Shown: positions 43,456-51,407, numbered from the stretch's first letter. The stretch: 64,000 bases of DNA from Aquibacillus sediminis (GCF_005870085.1 NZ_SZNM01000010.1:1-64000), one strand, 5' to 3'. Made by a program: numbers and translations. The notes: generated by a model not told the origin, from the sequence alone.

Positions 43456-44184
43456 TTATTTTATGGCACTTAAATATAAATCTATGGAATCATTAACCTC
43501 TTGTTTGACTAGTGAAATAAAGTCACGATAATCTTCTTCGGTATGGGCTTTATCTAATGCTTCATAATAAGCCAAACGATTTTCAACTTTAATTATTACT
43601 GGTGGGAACCCTTCTTTCATCAACTCCAGGTTTAAAAGAAGTCTTGATGTCCGTCCGTTTCCATCTATAAATGGATGGATACCTACAAAGATGGCATGCA
43701 ACATTGCTCCGCGCTCTAATGGATGAAGGTGAATCCCTTCATTACGATACCAATTCATCAATTGGTCCATTTTTTCCTTAATCAGGTAATGTGCTGGTGG
43801 TGTATGTGTAGTTCCTGATATAAACACTTGTTGATCACGATATACTCCCGCATGTTCATCATCAATTCCTTTTAAAATGAATCGATGTAAGTTTTTAATT
43901 TGCCATTCTGATAACGATTCATTCTTTTGAACAATTTCTTCTACATATGTGATTGCATCTCGGTGATTGATAACTTCTAAATGCTCTCTTAGGGTTTTTC
44001 CTCCAACAGTAATTCCTTCAAGAACAACTTTAGTCTCATTTATTGTCAGTGTATTACCTTCAATTGCATTGGAATTGTATGTCCATTCAAGAAAAAGCTT
44101 TTCTCGCAAGGTTTTTAGTGTATATTTAGGTAATGGTCGTAAACGATCTAGTTCTTTCTTTTTTTGATTAATTGTTTCAAACAT
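43456..44184 (-). CDS. Class II Fic family protein (predicted AMPylator)
   Basis: A 242-residue Fic-domain enzyme predicted to transfer AMP (or reverse this) on a protein hydroxyl. The catalytic motif HPFIDGNGRTSR is near residue 168. YNSNAIEGNTLT near residue 36 contains the inhibitory helix motif (S/T)xxxE(G/N), which places it among class II Fic proteins with an intramolecular N-terminal inhibitor, so it is autoinhibited. The flap region TPPAHYLIKEKMDQL precedes the catalytic loop. No separate antitoxin gene is adjacent, as expected. Target unknown. Stand-alone gene with its own terminator. Confidence 0.92.
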   Translation of the reverse strand: MFETINQKKKELDRLRPLPKYTLKTLREKLFLEWTYNSNAIEGNTLTINETKVVLEGITVGGKTLREHLEVINHRDAITYVEEIVQKNESLSEWQIKNLHRFILKGIDDEHAGVYRDQQVFISGTTHTPPAHYLIKEKMDQLMNWYRNEGIHLHPLERGAMLHAIFVGIHPFIDGNGRTSRLLLNLELMKEGFPPVIIKVENRLAYYEALDKAHTEEDYRDFISLVKQEVNDSIDLYLSAIK

Positions 44185-44395
44185 GGAATTCGCCTCACTT
44201 AGCGATCGGAATATATTAGCATTTTACAGTTAATAGGATACAGCATCAACTATAGCCACGTCCTAATAACAGAATGGTACTTTCTATTTTGCATTATTTA
44301 GTATTACTGTAACAATAATAAAGGTTAAGCGAAATATTCCACTTCACTAGTTATGTTTGTTACACTAAACAATACCATTGATAAGGAGGTTGTTT

Positions 44396-44917
44396 ATGCG
44401 CTTGAATGATAAAAAGGTCATTGCTCTAATTGAAGATGACTTTGAAGATTTAGAATTATGGTACCCTGTTCTCAGGCTTAGAGAAGAAGGGGCGCAAGTT
44501 GACCTTGTGGGAAAAGAAGCCAAAAAGGTTTATACAGGAAAATATGGTGTCCCTGCTGAATCAGATAAAGCATTTACTGATGTTGATGTGAACGATTATG
44601 ATGCCATCCTTGTACCGGGCGGATGGGCACCTGATAAATTAAGACGTTATCCAGAAGTGCTTGACTTTGTTCGCCATATGAATGATAACCAAAAATTAAT
44701 TGGACAAATCTGTCATGCAGGTTGGGTACTTATCTCTGCAGATATTCTTAAAGGTAAACATGTGACAAGTACCCCAGGTATTAAAGATGATATGACCAAT
44801 GCTGGCGCAACATGGAGTGATGAAGCGGTTGTGGTCGACGGACATATTATCTCCAGCCGCCGTCCACCAGATTTACCACCATATGTGAAAGAATTTGCTG
44901 ATAAATTAGCGGATTAA
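44396..44917 (+). CDS. DJ-1/PfpI family protein (general stress protein 18-like)
   Basis: A 173-residue class I glutamine-amidotransferase-like protein of the PfpI/YfkM/YraA group, proposed as protein deglycase or glyoxalase III-type stress proteins. KKVIALIEDDFEDLELWYP at the N-terminus holds the conserved Glu; the nucleophile Cys lies in LIGQICHAGWVLISA near residue 104 with the partner His next to it. The ATG at 44396 is preceded by AAGGAGG. Stand-alone gene with a terminator. The exact catalytic role in this subgroup is debated. Confidence 0.92.
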   Translation: MRLNDKKVIALIEDDFEDLELWYPVLRLREEGAQVDLVGKEAKKVYTGKYGVPAESDKAFTDVDVNDYDAILVPGGWAPDKLRRYPEVLDFVRHMNDNQKLIGQICHAGWVLISADILKGKHVTSTPGIKDDMTNAGATWSDEAVVVDGHIISSRRPPDLPPYVKEFADKLAD

Positions 44918-44926
44918 TGATGATGG

Positions 44927-44957
44927 AGCTGTCTCTACTATAGGGGCAGCTTTTTTT
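44927..44957 (+). terminator. Terminator of the DJ-1/PfpI gene
   Basis: agctgtctc pairs with ggggcagct (two G-U pairs), followed by seven T. Confidence 0.8.
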
Positions 44958-44960
44958 AGA

Positions 44961-45040
44961 TGCGTCACGGCAGATTCAGCAAGAAAAAGAGAGTGAACCG
45001 ACCGAGAAAGGTGTGTCACGGTAGATTCAGCGAGAAAAAG
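44961..45040. repeat. Family C direct repeat (51-bp period)
   Basis: tgcgtcacggcagattcagc at 44961 and tgtgtcacggtagattcagc at 45012 start two tandem units 51 bp apart, each followed by gagaaaaag-like sequence. A piece of the same unit occurs near 30638. Function unknown. Confidence 0.6.
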
Positions 45041-45157
45041 ATCGATTCGTCAAGCTTCTTTATTTACTGTTAACTTTTTTGCTATACTGACATCGATAAC
45101 CTAATATACTAATAAAACGAATTGCGTTACATTTACATATAGGTTGGAGGTGTTCAG

Positions 45158-45634
45158 ATGGATGTTGTGTTATGGTTACTTATTATCGTTTGTTTTGTCC
45201 TTAGTTTCGTTGGCGTAATATTTCCTTGGATTCCATCTCCATTAGTGTTATGGATTGGTTTCTTACTGTATTTTTTCTTTATAAATGGAGCTAGTCTATC
45301 GTGGGTATTTTGGATTGCGATGATTCTTCTAACAGTAGTATTAATTGTTTCCGATATCATTGCCAATAGTTATTTTGTGAAAAAATATGGTGGTAGTAAA
45401 TGGGGAGAGCGGATTGCTGCAGTTGCTGTGATTATTGGTTCGTTTGTGATTCCGCCGTTTGGAATTATTATTGTTCCATTTGTTGCGGTACTTCTCGTTG
45501 AATTAATGCAAAAACGATCAACCCAAGACTCAATTCGTGCGGCAATTGGATCATTATTAGGATTTTTAGGTGGAGCTTTTGCAAAAGTCATCATCCAAAT
45601 CATTATGATCGTTTGGTTTTTTATAGCAATTTAA
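45158..45634 (+). CDS. DUF456 family membrane protein
   Basis: A 158-residue membrane protein with about four helices. The glycine-rich segment SLLGFLGGAFAKVIIQIIM near the C-terminus and GVIFPWIPSPLVLWIGFLLY near residue 19 match DUF456 (YqgC-like) proteins, which have glycine-zipper-like helices. Function is not known. GGTTGGAGGTG precedes the ATG. It lies between repeat regions and has no operon partner. Confidence 0.87.
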   Translation: MDVVLWLLIIVCFVLSFVGVIFPWIPSPLVLWIGFLLYFFFINGASLSWVFWIAMILLTVVLIVSDIIANSYFVKKYGGSKWGERIAAVAVIIGSFVIPPFGIIIVPFVAVLLVELMQKRSTQDSIRAAIGSLLGFLGGAFAKVIIQIIMIVWFFIAI

Positions 45635-45663
45635 ATTCAACACATTTTTGTTGAAATAACTAT

Positions 45664-45980
45664 AAACTCCGACGTAATGATAAAGTGAAGGAAGGCGGAA
45701 TGAAGTCCCAGTCGCACCTCGAAACGGGGTGTTTTTCTAAATAACGGAATGAGGGGCCGTATCGTAGGATTAACCGGTTTATGATTCCGCTAATTTAAGA
45801 AAGTGGGCCTGAATAAAGGTGTAAGCAGTTCGTATTTCCGCTATTAGGTCTAAATGTGATGAAAATCTTTAAGAAAATAGCGAATAGCGGAATGAGGAAC
45901 CGTTTTGCCTCTCAAAATGTGGAAATTTAACTAAATAACAGAATGAGAATCCGCCTCCAACCCACTCCAAAAAAGTTACG
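45664..45980. repeat. Family A dispersed repeat element, copy 4
   Basis: The gap between the DUF456 and pdxK-type genes contains about six motif units: ggcggaatgaagtccc, aacggaatgaggggccg, accggtttatgattccgct, gcagttcgtatttccgct, aatagcggaatgaggaaccg and aacagaatgagaatccgc. The left end aactccgacgtaatg at about 45664 and right end agttacgttaaatg near 45974 are the shared inverted termini. This is one of the best preserved copies. Confidence 0.75.
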
Positions 45981-46062
45981 TTAAATGTTCAATCAACATC
46001 AAAGTTAATACAACACAAAACAATCCTTGTAGATAAAAGCGATTAAAATGGAGGAATAAAAA

Positions 46063-46887
46063 ATGACAATGGCAAGAGCGCTAACAATCGCTGGTTCTGC
46101 GGCGCAAGGAAGTGCCGGTATCCAAGCAGACCTGAAAACATTCCAAGAAAGGGATGTCTATGGGATGGCGGCGATCACTGCGATTGTGGCTAATAATCCA
46201 ATTACAGACAAAGGGATCTTTATCCATTCATTGGAAGAAATTGAAGCACAGTTCTATACAGCTATCGAGCATGTTGGGGTGGATGCAATCAAAACAGGAA
46301 TGTTATTTTCAACAGATATCATTGAATTGGTTGCAGAATTAGTACAGCATGCCCCTATTAATAAATATGTAATGGATCCAGTCATGATTGGGAAAATGGG
46401 ATCACAGTTATTGAAAGATGAAGCCATTGAAGCGATGAAGCAAAAACTATTACCATTAGCGACGATTATTACACCGAATTTGCATGAAGCTGCAAAAATG
46501 ATTGGGAAGTCAAAAGTTTCTAAAATACAAGAGATGAAAGAAGCTGCAAAACAGTTACACTCGTATGGTCCGGCTTATGTACTTGTGAAAGGCGGTGCAT
46601 TACAAGGAGCAGCTGTTGATCTCCTGTATGATGGGCAGCAATTTGTTGAATTGACAACAGCAAGGGTGAATACGATACATACTAGTGGTGCGGGATGTAG
46701 TTATTCAGCGGCGATCACTGCCGAATTGGCCAAAGGGAAATCGGTGGAATCGGCTGTAAGACTAGGAAAGCAATTTGTGACAGCAGCGATAGAACATGCT
46801 TTATCGTTTGGAAAAGGAATTGGATCTACTAATCATGCTGCATTAAGGAATTATGGCGAAAGGAATAGGAGCGTGGGAAAAGAATGA
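46063..46887 (+). CDS. PdxK/ThiD-type kinase (pyridoxal/HMP kinase paralogue)
   Basis: A 274-residue ribokinase-fold enzyme paralogous to the thiD at 40.9 kb. It has TIAGSAAQGSAGIQADLKTF, IKTGMLFSTDIIELVAEL, VMDPVMIGKMGS and the catalytic motif TSGAGCSYSAAITAELAKG near residue 204. The GAGC rather than GTGC motif and overall pattern are closer to the B. subtilis pyridoxal kinase formerly called ThiD, so vitamin B6 salvage is the likelier role; HMP kinase activity is possible. Not riboswitch controlled. It overlaps the next gene by 4 bp. Confidence 0.85.
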   Translation: MTMARALTIAGSAAQGSAGIQADLKTFQERDVYGMAAITAIVANNPITDKGIFIHSLEEIEAQFYTAIEHVGVDAIKTGMLFSTDIIELVAELVQHAPINKYVMDPVMIGKMGSQLLKDEAIEAMKQKLLPLATIITPNLHEAAKMIGKSKVSKIQEMKEAAKQLHSYGPAYVLVKGGALQGAAVDLLYDGQQFVELTTARVNTIHTSGAGCSYSAAITAELAKGKSVESAVRLGKQFVTAAIEHALSFGKGIGSTNHAALRNYGERNRSVGKE

Positions 46888-47309
46888 AACGAACAGGTGA
46901 GATCGTATTAGGAGTCATTGGAGCAGTGGTCTATGGTTTTTTTGCGTTGTTGGGAGCTGGAATGATTTGGTTACAAAACAATTCTGGCCTTTTGCAAGAT
47001 GTGATGGAGGATCCTGCCAACCAACAACTTAACATAGAACAAGCAGATCTGGATATGGTGATCGAGATGATGGGATCAAGTGGGCGATTGTTTTTAATAA
47101 TGTCTATTATTGCAATTATTCTAGGGATTATCGCAATTGTCTTCATCAAAGGGAACAAAAAGCCGAAAGTAGCGGGGATTCTGTTTATTGCAACAGCTGG
47201 GATTATCACGCTTGTTAGTTTTGGCCTTGGATTCTTTGGTGGAATTTTTTACATGATCGCTGGTATTATGTGCTTGGTTCGTAAACCAAAACAAGAAATA
47301 GAAGCATAA
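46884..47309 (+). CDS. DUF4064 family membrane protein
   Basis: A 141-residue protein with three to four helices: a first at residues 5-28, an extracytoplasmic acidic loop (VMEDPANQQLNIEQADLDMV), then helices near 70-90 and 95-132 ending in VRKPKQE. The GEIVLGVIGAVVYGFFALLG opening and SGRLFLIMSIIAIILGIIA segment match DUF4064 proteins of bacilli. Function unknown. Its ATG overlaps the kinase stop codon (ATGA), so it is translationally coupled to that gene. A terminator follows. Confidence 0.82.
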   Translation: MKRTGEIVLGVIGAVVYGFFALLGAGMIWLQNNSGLLQDVMEDPANQQLNIEQADLDMVIEMMGSSGRLFLIMSIIAIILGIIAIVFIKGNKKPKVAGILFIATAGIITLVSFGLGFFGGIFYMIAGIMCLVRKPKQEIEA

Positions 47310-47320
47310 ACATAAATATG

Positions 47321-47362
47321 AAAGCCAAAACACTGATAGAATTGCCAGTGTTTTGGCTTTTT
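47321..47362 (+). terminator. Terminator between DUF4064 and the convergent amidase
   Basis: A 15-bp perfect stem (aaagccaaaacactg with cagtgttttggcttt) and 10-nt loop, ending in T residues; usable from both directions because it lies between convergent genes. Confidence 0.85.
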
Positions 47363-47367
47363 CGTTT

Positions 47368-48159
47368 TTACAGCTTATACATATCTGGTCGTCGATCCGT
47401 AAAAATTGGAATCGTATCTCTTACATCTTTTACTTGATCAAGATCTACTTCACCGTAAAGGATGGTTTCATCTGTTTGTGCTTCGGCTATGATTTTTCCC
47501 CATGGATCAATGATCATCGAATGACCAGCAAATTGGTTATTAGGATCTGCTCCAACCCGGTTACAAGCAATCACATAACACTGATTTTCAATCGCTCGAC
47601 TAATCAATAGTGCTCGCCAATGATCCACGCGCTGACTAGGCCATTCAGCAACAACGAATAAAAATTCGGTATCATCAAGCATATGCGTGCGGATCCATTC
47701 GGGGAAACGAATGTCGTAACAAATAACGCCTGCGCTTTTGTGTCCTTCTAGTTCGAATAATCCATCATGATTTCCTTCAATTAAATGTTTTTCTTCATTC
47801 ATTAAGCGGAACAGGTGTGCTTTGCTATATTCTTTGATGAGCTTTCCGTTACGGTTAAAAATAAGCATGGTATTGGTTACTTGATCGTTAACGCGTTTCG
47901 CAATGGAACCAGCGACAATATTTACATTATTTTTTTTGGCTAAATTTGCCAAAAAATGGATTGACTCTTGTCCGTTATCATCGGCAATTTCATCTAGTCT
48001 AGTTAAGTCATATCCAGTAGTCCATAACTCGGGAAGCACCACAACATCGACCGCTTGTTTGCTAGCTTGTTTGATAAAATGTTCTACTTTTTTAAAATTA
48101 GCAGTTGGATCACCAAATGCAATGTCAATTTGTAGTAAGGCAACGTTTAATTTCAACAA
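47368..48159 (-). CDS. mtnU: Carbon-nitrogen hydrolase, MtnU/omega-amidase type
   Basis: A 263-residue nitrilase-superfamily amidase with the Glu-Lys-Cys triad in VVLPELWTTGYD (Glu near 43), EYSKAHLFRL (Lys near 114) and GVICYDIRFPEW (Cys near 146). B. subtilis MtnU (YkrU), encoded next to mtnE, is of this type; family knowledge points to omega-amidase activity on 2-oxoglutaramate made when MtnE uses glutamine as amino donor. It follows the iron alcohol dehydrogenase gene by 14 bp, downstream of a SAM riboswitch. mtnE lies divergently beyond that riboswitch, which supports a methionine-salvage role. Confidence 0.87.
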   Translation of the reverse strand: MLKLNVALLQIDIAFGDPTANFKKVEHFIKQASKQAVDVVVLPELWTTGYDLTRLDEIADDNGQESIHFLANLAKKNNVNIVAGSIAKRVNDQVTNTMLIFNRNGKLIKEYSKAHLFRLMNEEKHLIEGNHDGLFELEGHKSAGVICYDIRFPEWIRTHMLDDTEFLFVVAEWPSQRVDHWRALLISRAIENQCYVIACNRVGADPNNQFAGHSMIIDPWGKIIAEAQTDETILYGEVDLDQVKDVRDTIPIFTDRRPDMYKL

Positions 48160-48173
48160 AATTTCTCCTCTCT

Positions 48174-49265
48174 TTATGTTGTAGGTGTGGAAGCAATAAG
48201 TTCCTCTACCTCGTCAATTGCTTGCTTGACTTGATCTGGTTGGCTTATATTCATTAGGTGAATCGATTCATTCGATTGTGTCGCAGCGTTTGCAGTGATT
48301 TCTATTGCTTTATCTTGATTTTTTTGTATCCCTAAATCATATAATGATAGAGGGAGTTTCATTTCTTTGTAAAACGGAATAAGTTGTTTTATTTCATCCT
48401 GTCTTTCTTCGAGTGCTAGCTGCACCAGAATACCGAAAGCAACTTTATCCCCATGAAGGTAATCATGCGTTTCTTCTACATGTGTCAGCCCATTATGGAT
48501 CGAATGTGCGCCGGCAATTCTACCATATTTATCACCGTAGCCACCTACCATTCCACCAGCCATAATAATCGTTTCGACCACTTTGGTGAAAGCCGTTGTG
48601 ACGGAGCTTTGTTGTAGTGATTGGATTGCCTCTACACCATGATCGATTAGAACATCACGACACAGCCTTGCAGCATGTAATGAAATATCCAGTGCAATTG
48701 GTTTTTCAGATAGTGACCTTGTCAAAACGTCTGCTTCATACCATTTGGCAATCGTATCGCCAATACCTGCCCGTAAATAGGAAATAGGTGAATCTATAAT
48801 GACATTCGGATCAAGCAGTACCATCAGCGTACTTCGTGGAAAAATTTTATAATTCACAAAGTTCCCTTGTTGATCATAAAACACACTTAAAGGTGTCCAT
48901 ACTGCACAATTAGAGGCAAGTGTCGGTATGAGAATGACAGGTAGATTGGTAGAATGACCACAAGCCTTGGCGATGTCCATAATTTTTCCGCCACCAACCC
49001 CTATAATGTAATCAACCTGATTGTTTTGCACAACCTGATGAATGCGTTCAACTTCTTCCTCTGTACATTCGCCATGGTACTTCGTATAAGTGATTGGAGT
49101 CGGAAGTGATGGTACATGCTTTTTGGCAACTTGCCATGATGCATCCCCATGTATGATTAAACCGTGATGAAATGGTTGTTCACTTATTTTACTAGGTAGT
49201 TGCTCCAGCACACCTGGTGCACATTGATAAAAACTTGGCGCACCTTGGATTTGTAATGGATCCAT
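48174..49265 (-). CDS. Iron-containing alcohol dehydrogenase family protein (YbdH/HcxA-like)
   Basis: A 363-residue group III iron/zinc dehydrogenase related to glycerol dehydrogenase and E. coli YbdH (HcxA). GVGGGKIMDIAKACG near residue 88 binds the nucleotide; metal ligands are in GIGDTIAKWYEAD (Asp), GAHSIHNGLTH (His) and HDYLHGDKVAFGI (His). E. coli HcxA reduces 2-oxo acids. Here it is the first gene behind a minus-strand SAM riboswitch, co-transcribed with the MtnU-type amidase and opposite mtnE, so a 2-oxo acid of methionine salvage is a reasonable substrate (inference). The ATG at 49265 has GAGGTGAG. Confidence 0.88.
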   Translation of the reverse strand: MDPLQIQGAPSFYQCAPGVLEQLPSKISEQPFHHGLIIHGDASWQVAKKHVPSLPTPITYTKYHGECTEEEVERIHQVVQNNQVDYIIGVGGGKIMDIAKACGHSTNLPVILIPTLASNCAVWTPLSVFYDQQGNFVNYKIFPRSTLMVLLDPNVIIDSPISYLRAGIGDTIAKWYEADVLTRSLSEKPIALDISLHAARLCRDVLIDHGVEAIQSLQQSSVTTAFTKVVETIIMAGGMVGGYGDKYGRIAGAHSIHNGLTHVEETHDYLHGDKVAFGILVQLALEERQDEIKQLIPFYKEMKLPLSLYDLGIQKNQDKAIEITANAATQSNESIHLMNISQPDQVKQAIDEVEELIASTPTT

Positions 49266-49419
49266 ATGACTCACCTCTTCGTTATAAAAATAAGTTCTCA
49301 TTCGTAAGTATTAAATTAACGTATTTCGTAATTAAGATAGAATCCGACGTAACTTTAATATGATTATCTTACATGATTTTCTCGCTCATTCTTTATACAA
49401 TGAGTGGTAATCTAGCGCT

Positions 49420-49535
49420 GCGGAAATACACCTACGCTTTCCGCGGGTGGCTGATGAGCCTCCTCGTTCGTACCTCACTGCGGGGTCTCATCGAGGCCAT
49501 TAGTCCCACAGGAGTCTCCGGTGTATTTCCTCCGC
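49420..49535. repeat. G+C-rich palindromic repeat element 1
   Basis: A 116-bp element with terminal arms gcggaaatacacc and ggtgtatttcctccgc, an inner gctttccgcggg and caggagtctcc. It shares core words with the element at 49683-49798 in opposite orientation. It resembles repeats frequent in Bacillaceae intergenic regions, as far as I recall. Just outside the left end, gaatccgacgtaac (49334-49347) matches the terminal sequence of families A and B. Confidence 0.7.
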
Positions 49536-49682
49536 TCTTGTTGTGTACATCGTAACTTTATAGCTTTTTGCTTAATTATACGTACAAAAAATCCCTTTTC
49601 TTGTAGATAATAATGCATTATGATCCAGCTATTGGTTTAGGTATTTTATCTGACATATAAATCAGAACACCACAAACAGCGT

Positions 49683-49798
49683 AGGTAGAATAAGGAGACT
49701 CCTATGGGAACAGCACGAGCCGAAGATCCACTTGGTAAAGGGCTTTTCTTTACCAAGTTAGCTGAGGCCGTGCCCATGGAAAGCGGAGTATTCTACCG
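49683..49798. repeat. G+C-rich palindromic repeat element 2
   Basis: A 116-bp element with outer arms around ggtagaata and tattctacc, middle pairs tgggaacagcacg with cgtgccca (partial) and a perfect central hairpin cttggtaaag/ctttaccaag. Its reverse complement aligns in order with element 1 (gctttcc, ggg, ggcct, ccataggagtctcc). The two lie 147 bp apart between a riboswitch and its gene. Confidence 0.7.
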
Positions 49799-49866
49799 AA
49801 GCGATTGTATTACACTTAATTCAAATCAGGTCAATGTATTCTTTTTTTGAGAATCAGTAATATTAA

Positions 49867-49891
49867 AGCCTCTTCCAAAGAAGAAGAGGCT
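49867..49891 (-). terminator. Expression-platform terminator of the minus-strand SAM riboswitch
   Basis: agcctcttc and gaagaggct form a perfect 9-bp stem with a 7-nt loop, followed on the minus strand by tttaatatt. It lies 18 nt beyond the aptamer, as expected for a transcriptional S-box, although the T-run is weak. Confidence 0.75.
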
Positions 49892-49909
49892 TGATTTACT
49901 ATTCTCTCC

Positions 49910-50014
49910 CTCTCATCTCACAACAATTTCCTGTTGTAGGATTTAGCACCGTGCAAATCAACGCCGGTTGCCGGGCTTCGCTGGGCCATCCCCTCCACCT
50001 TCTCTTGATAAGAG
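49910..50014 (-). ncRNA. SAM-I riboswitch (S-box), minus strand
   Basis: P1 is CTCTTATC (50014-50007) with GATGAGAG (49917-49910), allowing one G-U. The aptamer core AGAGaaGGTGGAGGGAt, GCCC...GGCAACC and GGTGCTAAATCCT is clearly present. It points toward the iron alcohol dehydrogenase and MtnU-type genes, the first of which begins about 600 bp beyond its terminator, past two repeat elements. High SAM should terminate transcription. Confidence 0.92.
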
Positions 50015-50046
50015 TTCATTCGTTCATCTGTATAATATTGTTGCTT

Positions 50047-50076
50047 ATTATCCCATTACAGCAGAGCTAATGTCAA
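50047..50076 (-). promoter_or_regulatory. SigA promoter of the minus-strand S-box transcript
   Basis: On the minus strand TTGACA (50076-50071), 18 bp, GATAAT (50052-50047), 33 bp before the riboswitch P1. It lies in the divergent region shared with mtnE. Confidence 0.7.
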
Positions 50077-50164
50077 TAAAAAAGGGCGAAACTTTACAAA
50101 GATTCAGTAAATAGATAGTATAATTAATTATACTTTCATTGCAAGAGTAGGAGAGATGAAACCC

Positions 50165-51343
50165 ATGCAAAAATTTGAACAGTCAGCTACATTGAAACGA
50201 TTGCCTAAACAGTTTTTTGCGGACCTTGTGCAAAAAGTACAACAACTTAAAGAGCAGGGGCATGATGTCATCAATTTAGGGCAAGGTAATCCAGATTTAC
50301 CAACCCCAGATCATATTGTGGAAGAATTAAAAGTGGCAGCTGAGAACCCGTTTTATCATAAATATTCACCTTTTCGCGGACAGCATTTCTTAAAACAAGC
50401 GATATGCGACTTTTATCAACGTGAATATGATGTAGAACTTGATCCGAGTAGTGAAGTCGCTATTTTATTTGGAGCGAAGACAGGACTAGTGGAAATCAGT
50501 CAATGTTTACTTAATCCTGGTGACCTCGCTTTAGTACCAGACCCAGGCTATCCCGATTATATGTCAGGTATTGCCTTAGCGAATGCTAAAACGACCTTGA
50601 TGCCATTAGTGAAAGAGAATGAATTTTTACCAGATTATACGAGTATTGATCCAGAAACATTGGACGAGGCAAAATTAATGTTTTTGAATTACCCGAATAA
50701 TCCAACTTCTGCAACTGCGGATCAGCCATTTTTTGATCAAACAATTGAAGTGGCTAAAAATCATAATATTTGTGTGGTACATGACTTTGCTTATGGGGCC
50801 ATCGGTTTTGATGGCGAGAAGCCACAGAGCTTTTTGCAATCAGAAGGTGCCAAAGATGTTGGCGTGGAAATGTACACTTTATCAAAAACCTATAACATGG
50901 CAGGTTGGCGTGTTGGTTTTGCTGTTGGTAATCCTTCTGTTGTCGAAAGTATAAATCTGATTCAAGACCATCTGTATGTTAGTTTGTTTAGTGCAGTACA
51001 ACAGGCAGCTGAAAAGGCGTTAACAGGGGATCAGTCAGCAGTGAACAACTTAGTCCAAACCTATAAGCGGAGAAGAGATGTGTTTATAAACAAGTTGCAT
51101 GACATTGGCTGGGAAGTCGAACCACCAAAAGGAAGTTTCTTTGTTTGGCTACCAGTACCAAAAGGGTATAGCTCTGAACAGTTTGCTGATGTATTATTGG
51201 AAAAAGCACATGTCGTTGTAGCCCCAGGAAATGGTTTTGGTGAACATGGTGAAGGATATGTCCGTGTCGGTTTATTAGATCAAGAAGAGCGACTAATAGA
51301 GGCTGTAGAGCGAATTGAACGTTTGAATTTACTTAATAATTAA
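50165..51343 (+). CDS. mtnE: Methionine-salvage aminotransferase MtnE
   Basis: MtnE (YkrV in B. subtilis) transaminates 2-oxo-4-methylthiobutyrate to methionine, the last salvage step. The 392-residue PLP class I/II aminotransferase opens KFEQSATLKRLPKQFF like B. subtilis MtnE. VINLGQGNPDLPTP is near 34, LNYPNNPTSA near 178, the PLP Tyr in HDFAYGAIGFDG, and the Schiff-base Lys in TLSKTYNMAGWRVGF near 240. The ATG at 50165 sits about 10 nt after AGGAG; the ATG at 50156 almost touches that site. No own S-box; it starts divergently from the S-box transcript of the dehydrogenase-amidase pair. Confidence 0.92.
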   Translation: MQKFEQSATLKRLPKQFFADLVQKVQQLKEQGHDVINLGQGNPDLPTPDHIVEELKVAAENPFYHKYSPFRGQHFLKQAICDFYQREYDVELDPSSEVAILFGAKTGLVEISQCLLNPGDLALVPDPGYPDYMSGIALANAKTTLMPLVKENEFLPDYTSIDPETLDEAKLMFLNYPNNPTSATADQPFFDQTIEVAKNHNICVVHDFAYGAIGFDGEKPQSFLQSEGAKDVGVEMYTLSKTYNMAGWRVGFAVGNPSVVESINLIQDHLYVSLFSAVQQAAEKALTGDQSAVNNLVQTYKRRRDVFINKLHDIGWEVEPPKGSFFVWLPVPKGYSSEQFADVLLEKAHVVVAPGNGFGEHGEGYVRVGLLDQEERLIEAVERIERLNLLNN

Positions 51344-51351
51344 AAATTTTG

Positions 51352-51380
51352 TTGACAATTGATGTGAAGCGGATTAGTAT
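51352..51380 (+). promoter_or_regulatory. SigA promoter of metNIQ
   Basis: TTGACA (51352-51357), 17 bp, TAGTAT (51375-51380), directly behind the mtnE stop codon and about 28 bp before the SAM riboswitch. Confidence 0.8.
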
Positions 51381-51407
51381 AGAGTTTAACTTCAAAACAA
51401 AATACGT

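Noticed and set aside
49373-49555. 60-codon frame through the palindromic element
   Set aside because: It coincides with repeat element 1, has no ribosome site and its translation has no protein-like features.
49266-49680. A lost gene between the S-box and the dehydrogenase gene
   Set aside because: No fragment with protein-like coding was found on the minus strand; the space is explained by repeat elements.
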